Shown here: piece after piece, positions 1 through 33,259 of the stretch
Layout of the letters: every line of letters begins with the position of its first letter
How positions within the stretch are numbered: position 1 is the stretch's first letter
Source: Strigamia acuminata
Taxonomy: Eukaryota > Arthropoda > Chilopoda > Geophilomorpha > Linotaeniidae
Direction: 5' to 3'
Length of the DNA stretch: 64,000 bases
NCBI GenBank assembly: GCA_949358305.1
Contig: OX442320.1
Location: 10,742,259-10,806,258, forward strand
Notes under the pieces: model-generated
The model's database searches: none
What the model was told of the DNA's origin: nothing
The model's input: only the letters and a program-made list of their open reading frames with translations
Made by a program: the position numbers and the translations under genes

Positions 1-22713
<22,713 letters not shown>

Positions 22714-24353
22714 ACGAACGCGCTGCATTTTTATTGCAATTTTTCTAACGGTTCGAGGCTTTTTCGCGAGTAGTCGACGGGGAGACGAAGGGAATTGTAT
22801 TGGCTTTGCCGTTTCCGTTTCCGTTTCCGTTTCCTCCCCGAATTCGAATGGAATTGCTTTGGTACGGAATGGTACATTGTATCAAAGTGTTATTGTTTTG
22901 TTGGTTTTTGTCGAGGTTGGAGCTTGATTCAACAATGCAGTTGTTTACCTCGGATTAACGGATTGACCGTGAGGGGTTTTTATTTACCTCGGATTAACGG
23001 ATTAACTGTGAGGGGTTTTTAATTGGCGTTGGAAACAAACGATGTCGTTATGAGACTATTGCCTTTGAAACTTTGTATTTCTAATCAAACCTTCAGAAAT
23101 TCTGTGCTGAGTAGTGTTTTAGGTGAATTATTTCCCAATTTAAACAACAATGAAGTAAAAGAAATTTAAATACAAATATTTGCTCTTACATGTATGCTCA
23201 AATGAATTTTTCAAATTTAACGAAACAATGAAACGATTTTTGCATTGAAGTGTAGATTGGATTTGGTTTTGGTTTTTAGATGTGTCGGTTGGTTGAGATG
23301 TTTTTTGTTTTGCGGTTTTTTGGTTTTTGCAGATATTTCAGCATTTTTATCCGCTTTTAGATGTGCCATGATTTTTAATGGAAAAAACAAAAAGTATCTC
23401 CCGTGTTTTAAGTATTTACATTTTTGGGGAAAAAAGAAATTTAAAAGGATTTAAAAAATGCAAAAGTTTGAAAAATACGTTGATTGATGTCCGATATTGT
23501 CTCTTGTTCTTGTTATTTCAAAGTATGCACAGTGTGCAAAGTATTATTTATTTATTATTATTGTTATTTATTTATTCGATTGAAAATTGAAATTGTGTAA
23601 TTTTGAATTTATTTTTTTTTTTGAAAATAACGAGAAAAAAAAATGGTTAGATTCAATATTTGAATTGAATTGATGGAAATGTTCAAATGGGACGGTTAAT
23701 TGCGTTAAAAGCTGCTTCTAAAAGGCTATTTTTAAGTAATTTAGTGTAAATAAATTGAATTAATTGATTAAGAAAGAAATTTGAATTTTTTTAAACAAAT
23801 TAGATGAAATTTACATATTGGTTGGTTAATAATTAGTGTTGGGGAAGTAAGAAAAAATGGCGCTTTGACGTTTGGTTTTCAAGTGAATATTTGATGATTT
23901 GTGTCGTTTCTAGTCAAGTTTCGGGTCGGATTATAGACTTTTTCCGTGTTATTTTATTCTTGTTTTATTTCCTATCATTTCTCATTTACTACTTTGAAAA
24001 ACATAAATTGTAGTCGTAGTTTACCAAACTATAAATAATAATTACGAAAAAAATGACAAAAAAAAAATTTAATTAATTAAAACTAATTTTTTTTAAGAAA
24101 TCGATCAAAAATTTAGTGGAAATAAAATATTTTAATTTCTTCCTATTTGCTTTTTAACCAAATCTGTGATTCCTCAAAAAAAAAAAGAAAAGAAAAAAAC
24201 AGCCATTGTATTTATTCCCAGTTCGTTGACAATTTGTAAATAAAAATCACAATTTTTAAGCAATTAATCATCTATTTTGGTATTTTCTTCTATCTCTCTC
24301 TTTCTCTCTCTCAAATGATTGTGAAATGATGAAATGATGTGATGGAAGGGCAG
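22714..24353. other. Ca-beta 3' UTR and intergenic DNA
   Basis: No gene seen on either strand. Contains a (CGTTTC)n-like microsatellite near 22810, a 40-bp duplication (TTACCTCGGATTAACGGATT core, near 22948 and 22985), several A/T homopolymers and a CT microsatellite near 24290-24312. The upstream kinase exons expected for the following fragment are absent. Confidence 0.6.
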
Positions 24354-25443
24354 AACGAGTTTGACTTTGATGACGACGCATTTACTGATATTTCAAAACA
24401 AGCAAAGAATTTCGTTACGGAATTATTGGTTAAGAAAATCGAGTAGGTCGAATTTTGTTTGACAAATAAATCAATAAATTAATTAATGAATTTTTCTTTT
24501 GTGTGTAGAAAACGAATGGCGGCTCAGGAATGTCTTCGTGACCAGTGGTTGGCGCAACAAGAGCGGACCATGAGTACTTTGCAGTTGTCGACGAGTAATT
24601 TGAAATCATTTTTATCCCGATGAAAGTGGCAGGTATGTACAAAACAAATTAATTAATTAATTAATTTTAATTTAATTTTTCCATTTCTAGAAAACCGGAA
24701 ACGCCATTCTGGCTTTACAACGATTAAAGTCGAAAGGAAGATCGGCAAGTTGTACCGAAATGGCCATCAGATTCAGTTCCTCTCTTAATAACAAATCTCT
24801 TTTGGATTCATCCATTAGCGAAGAAGAAACTGTCTTCGTCGCTCCACCTCAACCGAGTACAAAAAGTAAAAGGAAAATATTAAAATAAAATTATTTTTGT
24901 AACTCATAAAATTGCAATTCTATTTCCAGGCGTGAACGGCCAATCGGCAAAGATTTACACGAGCAAAACCACGTGCGAACTGATGACCGGAGAAAAGACA
25001 GGCACGAAACAAACACGGCGATCAAATAATAGCGTGAATGATGCGTTATCTCCTTTACCCAGCACTTCCCAAGCCGACAAGAAGGTTTTCACACCTTCGG
25101 CGTAAAACTGCGGCGTAGCATTCGTTTTACCCATCGGTGAATTCAGCAAAGAAGCCCGAACACCCAGCACCGGGGAAGCGATCATAGCGCGCGATTTACC
25201 CGAAAAGGTGGTCGTAAAAGCCGGATGTATGGCCATGTTCGAGGTGGAAGTGGAGAGCAAGTCGAAGATGCAAGTGTCGTGGTTTAAAGACGATCAACAG
25301 ATTTTCGGGGACCGAAGACGAATATTTTCGACGAGTGGAAAGCGCATTTATTCTCTGCGCATTTTGCGGGCACGTACAAATGTCTGATGAAGAGTGGCGA
25401 GGGCGTGTTGAAGAGCGAAGGAAATTTGTCGATTGTAAAATGA
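24354..25443 (+). pseudogene. Myosin-light-chain-kinase-like gene fragment, disrupted
   Basis: Four exon-like blocks with good splice sites: 24354-24442, 24509-24632, 24691-24865 and 24930-25443. Block 1-2 is the C-terminal end of a Ser/Thr kinase domain of the MLCK/stretchin type (DDDAFTDISKQAKNFV, KRMAAQECL, then KWQKTGNAILALQRL, the autoinhibitory/calmodulin-binding region). Block 4 ends in an Ig domain (VSWFKDDQQIF, AGTYKCLMKSGEG). It is broken by TGA at 24621-24623 (where Arg is usual before KWQ), TAA at 25103-25105, and a frameshift between about 25330 and 25375. No kinase N-lobe, catalytic loop or activation segment lies upstream. Retained introns mean a DNA-level duplication, not a retrocopy. 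Sequencing errors could explain single breaks, but not the missing kinase half. Confidence 0.85.
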
Positions 25444-25639
25444 ATGTTTCGAATTTATTTTCAAAATCTTTTTGTTTTGGTTTTCTTTTGTTTTTTCCTT
25501 AATTTTTTGACGAGTTAAGACTAAGCGAATTATTTGGATTTCGTAGTGCCAATATTTTTGTTCTGAATCTCATTTTTTGTGTCTATTTGTGTAAGCTTAT
25601 AGTAATTTATATATTTGTGTTTAATAAAGTGCATACGTT

Positions 25640-26360
25640 TTTTAAATCGACAGTTCCGGTTTCACGTGCGAACGATAAATCGAAGACTTACTACGGTAAT
25701 ACATTTATTAAACGACTGGATGTCGCATCTCGAAGGAGGTCTTTTTCAACTGCACACGCAGTAGTCGTCAATGGGCTATAAAACGAATCACGTTCAAGAA
25801 AATGCACTTTCTACGGTGGCGCCACTCAACGGGTAAAAAAGAAGACATTTTTCGTCTTTAAACAAACGACGAAATGTATATTCAAAAGGATTTGCGTGAG
25901 TTTAATAAATTGAATACGTTTTGTTTATAGACAGTTCAGGCTTCGATGCAGGCGATAAATCGATAACTTATTACGGTAATACGTTTATTAAACCATTGGA
26001 TGTCTCCTATCAAAGTCCACGGAAAACAAAAAATGTCTTTCTTTTTACCCGTTGAGTGGCGCCACCGTCAAAGTGCACTTTTTTTGAACAACGAATCTTG
26101 GAAAAAAAAGTGCACTTTGACGGTGGCGCCACTCAACGGGTAAAAAGGAAGACATTTTTTGTTTTTATTCAAACCACGAAATATGAAGCTTCAACAGTTT
26201 TTGCACGTGACTAGGTATGTTTTTTTAATCGACAGTTCGGCCAAAAATAAAAAGTGCTCACATGTGAAGTCTGTTGAACCTGTATTGCATCTCGCAGGTG
26301 GTTTGTAGAAAAGCAAAAGAGTCTTCTTTTTTACCCGTTGAGTGGCGCCACCGCTGAAAG
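25640..26360. repeat. MITE-like inverted-repeat cluster
   Basis: Core GGTGGCGCCACTCAACGGGT occurs forward at 25815-25834 and about 26120-26139, and reversed at about 26050 and 26333-26352. The central pair (arms 26023-26085 and 26102-26165) is a 63-64 bp inverted repeat with one mismatch and a 16-bp loop. A second motif (GGTAATAC.TTTATTAAAC) repeats at about 25693 and 25975. No coding capacity. Confidence 0.85.
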
Positions 26361-27094
26361 TCCGTTTTTGAGCTTTACTTGTCGTGGCGTCAGTAACCGC
26401 ACCGGGAGTAGGACAACTTTCAACTTTGAGGTTTTTCGTAGTTGGCACCGTAACGGCGACTAGAGTTTAGTTAAATACTTAATGTTTTGGCAGCGGCAAA
26501 CTAACCGTAAGTAGTAAATTCGATTTTTATTGTTTCACTTAGGTTTCCTTTGTTTGAAAACGAGAACGGCGGCCATGTTGCATTTGTTTGTCGTGTGCGG
26601 AAAATGAGCGAAACGATTTAATTTTAGTGGCTTTAAACTTTAATAACTACAAGCTGAAGAGCTACGTAATTTATTCCTTTATTTCTCGCCATTTTGTTAA
26701 GGAAATTTAAAGAAATGTGTTAAATTAAATTTTTCGAACTTATGTTTATAAATTTATGCACGCCGGTTTTTGCATATTTTTACATTTCTTTTACGAATTT
26801 TATTTGCTATTGTATTTATTGATATTCTTTTCTTTTATCCAGGAGTATTATACTCGAGTTGTCACTCGGATTGAGCAATTTGAAGACACAGAAGACTACT
26901 GGCTGAAATTTTACATTTATTTATTCAGAATTAATTTTTTATTTTATGTATTTATAATTTATTTATATTTTGTGTATTCTTACTTTATTTATATTTTATG
27001 TATTCTTAATTTATTTGTATTTTGTGTATTCTTAATTTATTTGTATTCTTAATTTATTTGTATTTTGTGTATTCCTAATTTATTGTATCTATTT

Positions 27095-27235
27095 TATTTC
27101 CTCCTCCTCTCCTTTATTTTATTTCCTCCTCCTCTCCTTTATTTTATTTCCTCCTCCTCTCCTTTATTTTATCTCCTCCTCCTCTCCTTTATTTTATCTC
27201 CTCCTCCTCTCCTTTATCTCCTCCTCCTCCCCTCC
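27095..27235. repeat. Pyrimidine-rich minisatellite, 25-bp unit
   Basis: About five copies containing CCTCCTCCTCTCCTTTATTT. Followed by an A-run. No gene. Confidence 0.85.
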
Positions 27236-27513
27236 TTTTTTGAAAAAAAAATCTCCCATTTGAATCGCTGCTCCTTTCTATATATTTTCGCTAAGTCTTT
27301 TTTAAGAAATTGGCGATGGAGGTAGTGCATTGTTTATAATTGATTTTAAGAAATAAAAAATGCTATTCAAAATAAACTTTATTCAATGAATTTTATACAT
27401 TAAATTTACAAAATGAATTAATGGACTTAGAATAAACTTACTAATGGAGAAGGAAGAAAGGATTTGCAATAAATACAAAATGCACATGATAAAATATTAA
27501 ACACGATAAAATT

Positions 27514-30500
27514 TTAAATAGACATGTTAAAACAAAATAAATTTCGCGAGGACTCTGCTTGTTGCCATGCTTGTTGCCATGCTTGAATTCGTCGTCGGAG
27601 GCCTGTATCGGTATGCAAACTCCGTTCTTGTCGTTTTAATTCGGAGGTGCCGGTTTTGAAGTGCATTTCTAAAATAAAAATGAGAAGAAAAATTAAAGTA
27701 CGAAAAATTAAAGTACTAAACTTTAAAATAGAAGCAAACAACTAAAGCCAACATGTTAACAACTATAGCAACAATGGCAGTGGACAAAAACTATAGCAAT
27801 AATGGCAGTGTTGTCGTTCGTGGCGCCGGGTGTTGTCGTTCGTGGCGCCGGGTGTTGTCGTTCGTGGCGCCGGGTGTTGTCGTTCGTGGCGCCGGGTGTT
27901 GTCGTTCGTGGCGCCGGGTGTTGTCGTTCGTGGCGCCGGGTGTTGTCGTTCGTGGCGCCGGGTGTTGTCGTTCGTGGCGCCGGGTGTTGTCGTTCGTGGC
28001 GCCGGGTGTTGTCGTTCGTGGCGCCGGGTGTTGTCGTTCGTGGCGCCGGGTGTTGTCGTTCGTGGCGCCGGGTGTTGTCGTTCGTGGCGCCGGGTGTTGT
28101 CGTTCTCGGTTGCAAAACTGAAAATTAAGTCGAACAAAGAAAGAAAAATTAAGTCGAACAAAGTAAGAAAAATTAAGTCGAACAAAGAAAGAAAAATTAA
28201 GTCGAACAAAGAAAGAAAAATTAAGTCGAACAAAGAAAGAAAAATTAAGTCGAACAAAGAAAGAAAAATTAAGTCGAACAAAGAAAGAAAAATTAAGTCG
28301 AACAAAGAAAGAAAAATTAAGTCGAACAAAGAAAGAAAAATTAAGTCGAACAAAGAATGAATGAAAGAAAGAAAGAAAGAATTAAACAAACGAACAAAGA
28401 ATTAAACGAACAATGAATTAAACAAACGAACAAAGAATTAAACAAACGAACAAAGAATTAAACAAACGAACAAAGAATTAAACAAACGAACAAAGAATTA
28501 AACAAACGAACAAAGAAAGAATTAAACGAGAGGAGAGGAAAGGAAAGGAGAGGAAAGAAAAAGAAAAAAGCATTAATGGCGTACGAGAGGAAAGAAAAAG
28601 AAAAAAGCATTAATGACGTGCGTATGGGAGGAGAGGAGAGGAAAGAAAAGCATTAATAGTGTACGAGAGGAAAGAAAAGACTGCGTCAATCCATGAAAAA
28701 TATCTTAATAGCACAAGTAGAACTCACTCAATTTAACAACAGATAAAATAAATGCAAAAAAGAAAAAAAATATAAAATTAACTAATAGAAAAATGTAAAA
28801 TATTTGAGAAACCACTTACTCCGTGATGTAGAATGTCGACTAGTGCTGACAAAATCCCTGCCGGAAATCAGGTGTCACAGAGATGATGTCACTCATCACG
28901 TTACATTCACCTAGCGGCGACTTCTCGGAACTATCACTCGTGTGCAGCAACGGACGTGAGCGGGCCGCCGCCAAGTTCCACCTGGAAAAAGAAAATTTCA
29001 AAGGTAAATTTATATCATTTAGTATACAAATTTAATGCTGGCAACTTCTCATTATTACTTTAGACACTCGTGCTTTAAGACAACTACATAAGTATGGTAA
29101 GTATGTTACATTTTTAATGCGGGCTATGCTTTATATTAGAACTACTTTTTTTTCTCTTTAGAATACTACCGACAAACGGCGAAGTAAAAAGCAACTAAAA
29201 CCACAGGTTACTGAATATTGAATTTTACAAATTTTATAAAAGTAAAAATATGTTTATCTCTAAAATTAGAAAATAAAAATAAAATTGTAATTATAAAGCA
29301 TAAATGTTCAAATTTTTTGAAAAAACTGTAACCAAAAAAAGCTTTTCCTCAGGTTTAAGCTGAAAAAAGGACAGCTATCACTCATGACCCGGAAAACCCA
29401 GTTTAGCCATAGTGCCTGCATGTTTGAAGGGCCAGGACCTAGGGGCCCAATCCTAGGCCCTGGAAAATAATTTTACCTGCAGTCTTCTAGCTGTCTTCTC
29501 TTCCTTGAGTGTCCTTCCATGATGTGGTCTCTGAAATAAAACTTAATGAAATAGAATTAAACAATTTCTCGAAATTCGAGACACAAATACATATAAATAT
29601 ACAATAATGACACATTATACATAATTTAAAAAAATAAATAAACAATTATAGATTTAAAGTGAAATTTGAAGCCGTAATGATGACATGACGTTCTAGAACA
29701 CTTCAAAATGTTGTCCCGAATCGTTAATTCAATTTAAACACACAACAGCAAACTAGAAGGAAAAAAAAACGAGAAAAACCAAAGCCATTAATAACTAATA
29801 AAGCAACAACGAACAAAAATGTAACTCACCGGACAAGCAGTTTTTATGTTCAAAAGTTCATTGTGTCGTGTCAAGCAATGGCGGCGAAATATATAAATAA
29901 CTAATTCGAGTGAACGATAAAAGAGAATATCATGAGAAAAATAAAACGCCAGAATAAATATTAAAGCAATACCTAAAATTAAAATTAAACTTGCCGTACG
30001 TGCGTGAGCAGCTTTTAAGTCCAACGTTGTTAATCCTTGTCGCAAGTAGCGGCAGCTAAAACTAAAAAAAAAAACAAGAAAAATAAATATACGTAGGCCT
30101 AATAAATCTAAACTCAAAAATATGTAGGCCTAATAAATCTAGAAAAAACGTAAAAATATGTAGGCCTAATAAATCTAGAAAAAACATAAAAATATGTAGG
30201 CCTAATAAATCTAGAAACAACGAAAAAATATGTGGGCCGAAAAATCTAGAAACAACGAAAAAATATGTAGGCCTAATAAATCTAAACGCAAAAATATTAA
30301 ATCTAAAATCAAAAATATGTAGGCCTAATAAATCGAGAAACAACAAAAAAATATGTGGGCCTAATAAATCTAAACGCAAAAATATGTAGGCCAAAAAAAA
30401 GTGTACGATAAATAAAAACGTCACTTACCTAAGAGCTCTAACCGTTTGCATTCGGCAGCCATTTCCATTAGAAATTCCTCAAACTTGGAACATCGCGATG

Positions 30501-30631
30501 AATATTTAATGAGCGATTTCGGTGAACTTTCAAACAGTGAGCGATATTTCCGGTTCAATTCAATGCTGCTGCCATCTCGCGCCAATAATTTCCAAGCGGT
30601 GTGATTTTCGATAGCGTCATTACACTGCACT
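27514..30631 (-). CDS. Candidate two-exon fragment of an unknown minus-strand gene
   Basis: Exon 30429-30631 (about 67 codons) has a TTTCTATTCAG acceptor and a GTAAGT donor. Exon 27514-27668 has a T-rich acceptor and ends in TAA. Their phases match (G plus AA makes Glu), giving a join reading CKRLELLEMHFKTGTSELKR. The combined 118-residue peptide is hydrophilic and partly helical (EEFLMEMAAECKRLELL, LRRRIQAWQQAWQQAE). I recognise no family. No start codon is seen, so upstream exons must exist or the gene is broken. The intron contains the microprotein candidate on the other strand and several minisatellites. An alternative last exon at 29476-29532 would give an early stop. Confidence 0.4.
27808..28107. 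repeat. GC-rich minisatellite, 22-bp unit, about 13.5 copies
   Basis: Unit TTGTCGTTCGTGGCGCCGGG plus TG, virtually identical in every copy. Long ORFs across it on both strands are a by-product of the repeat. Confidence 0.95.
28110..28360. repeat. A-rich minisatellite, 24-bp unit, about 10 copies
   Basis: Unit contains AATTAAGTCGAACAAAGAAA. Starts within a few bases of the end of the 22-bp array. Confidence 0.95.
28380..28680. repeat. A-rich minisatellites, 20-bp unit and AG-rich repeats
   Basis: Unit AATTAAACAAACGAACAAAG repeats about six times to 28515. Then a GAGAGGAAAGAAAAG-rich tract carries three copies of GCATTAATG/A. Confidence 0.85.
28883..29187 (+). CDS. Candidate three-exon microprotein gene (59 aa), unknown function
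   Basis: Exons 28883-29003, 29064-29096 and 29162-29187 have GTAAAT and GTAAGT donors, TTTAG acceptors and fully compatible phases, giving a 59-residue protein. It starts MMSLITLHSPSGDF and ends ALRQLHKYEYYRQTAK, then TAA. There is an in-frame TGA 11 codons before the ATG and an AATAAA about 85 bases after the stop. Residues 25-59 are charged and likely helical. Two of the introns are only about 60 bases. I do not recognise the family. Chance assembly of three short exons is possible. Confidence 0.45.
30062..30405. repeat. Minisatellite with TATGTAGGCCTAATAAATCT units
   Basis: About nine imperfect copies, 31-37 bp apart, of a unit whose core is TATGTAGGCCTAATAAATCT followed by an A-rich spacer. 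Minus-strand ORF here is repeat-derived. Confidence 0.85.
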
Positions 30632-30978
30632 CTGAATAGAAAGATATTTACAGTTTTATTTTTCAATCTTTCAATTTATCTCAACTGGAATAATAAAAAA
30701 AAGATTTATTACCTTTCGTTACCATCATTTCGTTAACATTTTTGACAAAAACACTGACGCCATCTCGGAATTTTCTTCCGAACTTACAACTCGAATAAAA
30801 TCTCCATTTCTAACCATCAATTCGTTTATTTAAAAAAAAGAAAACAAAACCACATTTCGATAAAATACCGTAATAATAATAAAAAAAATTATCAAATTTT
30901 ATTCAAAATCAATACAATAAGTTATTAATCGGGAATAAAATGGTCAATCACGTCAATTCAGTTGCAGTACGCTGATCC

Positions 30979-33060
30979 TCAAATCAACGGACACGTGTTG
31001 TTGCTGTCGGCGAACGATTTTGCCAGATCGAACGGCGGCGGTTCGACAAACTTCTGTCCGATTGCGCCGCTCACAAACTCAGTAACTGCCGGAACCATCT
31101 AAAACAAATAATACGCCACAATTATCAACAATCTCCTTCAAAAAAAAGCGTCATATCTTACGACATCGGGTCTTAAACAGCGAAATATAAGCAGTCGTTG
31201 AAATTTCGTCAACTTTTCGTCCCAATCGCCCGGAAGTGAACAAGCGGTGCGATTTTTATTGTCGTAAATCTTGCGCCACTCCTCTTTCACGTTGGCAAAC
31301 TGTCGCCGAATTCCGCGATAAACTTCGATCGCGTCCAGACGCCAGAATTCGGAATTCGGAATTCGTCCTGAGCGCAGCAAGAACGAAAACAGCAGCTGAA
31401 ATTAAATTAATTCAATTAAATAAAATCCATTTCCGACATTTCTTTTACTTTGTCCTTCTCGAACAAACTCCTGCAGATGTTCACGTAAAGCGACTCGGTA
31501 TAAAGTGCACTTTTAGGTCGCTTAATCGCGTCCTCCAAGTCCTCGCTCGGTTCGGAATTCTCGATGGACGCCACGAAGAGATTCACGAACCAAGGCAGCG
31601 AATATTGGTACATCGGATCGATGTTGGCCAAATCGGCGATCGTGAAGAATTTTTTGGAGGAATATTCGGCGATGGATTTGTAACCGAGGCGAGTTTCGTC
31701 CATTTTCTTTTCGGTCACTTCGGCTATGGTCTAAAAAAAAATTAAAATCAAAATCAAAAAATCAAAAAATCAAAAAAATTTCCATTTTTCAAACAAATTC
31801 TTCACTTGTTTCTCTTGGATGTCACTCGCCAGAACTTTGATGGCGGTTTCGTCCTCCAAAATATTTCCTTCCGACGATAAAATTGCCAAAATTTTGTCCT
31901 CAATCTCTTGCAACATCCGTTTATTTTCCGATGAGAACGTTTTTCTCCTCCTCCAGTTCGGGTCTTTCTTTTAAAACGACTATCGCGAGTAACTGGTCCT
32001 CCAAACCAGCGGGAGTAATCACGAAATTGACCAGAGTGACCTAAATTTGCAAACAGATGGTTGATTATTATTATTATTATTACGATATTTTCTACATTTA
32101 TTTACTTTGATCGACGTTTCGGGAAGGTAGTGTGGATTTCTGTATTTGGTCGTCATGTAGAAGCGGAAATCGAAATTGTAATCGATAATATTTTCTCCCA
32201 GTTTCATGCACATGGAGTTGCATTGCTTGAATATTTGTTTCAACAAGACAGATTCGAGTGTCGGATCCAATTCTTCGCCCACATTTTCGAGCAGAAGCGG
32301 CAAACCTAACGTGACGCCATTTTCCAATTTGCGCACGAAATCCGAATCCGTCGGTTTCAGAATTTCCAGTTTATTTCCCTTTTCCATATTTTTAAACCAC
32401 TTATTCGCTCGTCCTTGCGGATCGATCATCAGAGGCCATCGACGACTATTCCTGTTACAAAAATATATGAAACAAAACACAAAAAAAAACCCGACTCTTT
32501 TCGGCTCATCCACAAAACCATACCGATTCCAGTACACTTATGACAAATGCTATTCGCAACTGCACTGGAAATGGTTCCGCAGTTAAGCCTAATCCCAAAA
32601 TCGGGTAAAATACTTGAGAATAATGCCGTTATCGATGGAAAACGAATCCGAAGGCAAACCGAAGATTTTCCACGATCGAATCGAAACGGGATCGCCTTAA
32701 ATTTTATTAAACGAAAGCGCCAGATTCAAAATCGGCATCGCTTCGGCTAGATCAGTGTTGCACTCCTCCTTGATTTTCTTGGCCGCCATTGCTTGCGCAT
32801 TCGCCAATGCCTCGTCGGCTTTGACGATCTTCGAATTTTAAACGAAAAATAAACGAATAAATCGAATGATCGATAGTAGATCGTTGTTGGCGAGTACCGT
32901 TTCCACTTTGGACACTTGGATCGACTCCTGCTCGATGACCAGCATCATTTCTTCCACTTCCTAGCCGGCGATCACCAGCATGGGTCGCAGTTCCTTTTGC
33001 ATCGTCGCGACTTCCTTTGCGGCGTTCGCTAGTTTGTCCAGCCCTTTCATGATCATCGAT
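30979..33060 (-). pseudogene. Axonemal dynein heavy chain (inner-arm, DNAH3/7/12-like) pseudogene
   Basis: Seven exon blocks with intact splice sites on the minus strand: 32898-33060, 32614-32828, 32106-32451, 31806-32040, 31449-31730, 31162-31395 and 30979-31098. Blocks 1-2 start the stalk coil (GLDKLANAAKEVATMQKEL, KIKEECNTDLAEAMPIL). The next residues jump straight to AAA5 (GDPVSIRSW, GLPSDSFSIDNG), so the stalk tip and microtubule-binding domain are gone. Then come RRWPLMIDPQGRANKW, LLLENVGEELDP, FRFYMTTKYRNPHYLPETS, SLFEKDK and EPPPFDLAKSFADSNN. Breaks: TAG at 32961-32963, TAA at 32697-32699, a frameshift plus small deletion near 31937, loss of about 50 residues after the CRSLFEKDK exon, and truncation at 30979. 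Motor AAA1-4 and the C-terminus are absent. Introns are retained, so this is a DNA duplicate. Confidence 0.9.
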
Positions 33061-33259
33061 GGCGTCATTACACCGCACTCTGAATCCGTCAGATATATGC
33101 TGTTTTGTCGATGAAAAACTTGATGAATAATAATGAGCATAATGAGCAATTTTAGGCTACCTGTCGTTTTCAAACAGAAAAATGCATTTTTATGGGAAAT
33201 AAATTCATGTAAATTGAAAAGATTGAAAATAAGAAGGAAAACGTTAAAAAAAATACGCC

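Noticed and set aside
26843-26914. Exon-like stretch YYTRVVTRIEQFEDTEDYW after a TTATCCAG acceptor
   Set aside because: Only about 24 residues, no donor or partner exon found; could be chance.
28855-29532. Minus-strand exon pair (29476-29532 with 28855-28983)
   Set aside because: Second piece is antisense to the better supported plus-strand exon; kept only as a possible alternative end for the unknown minus gene.
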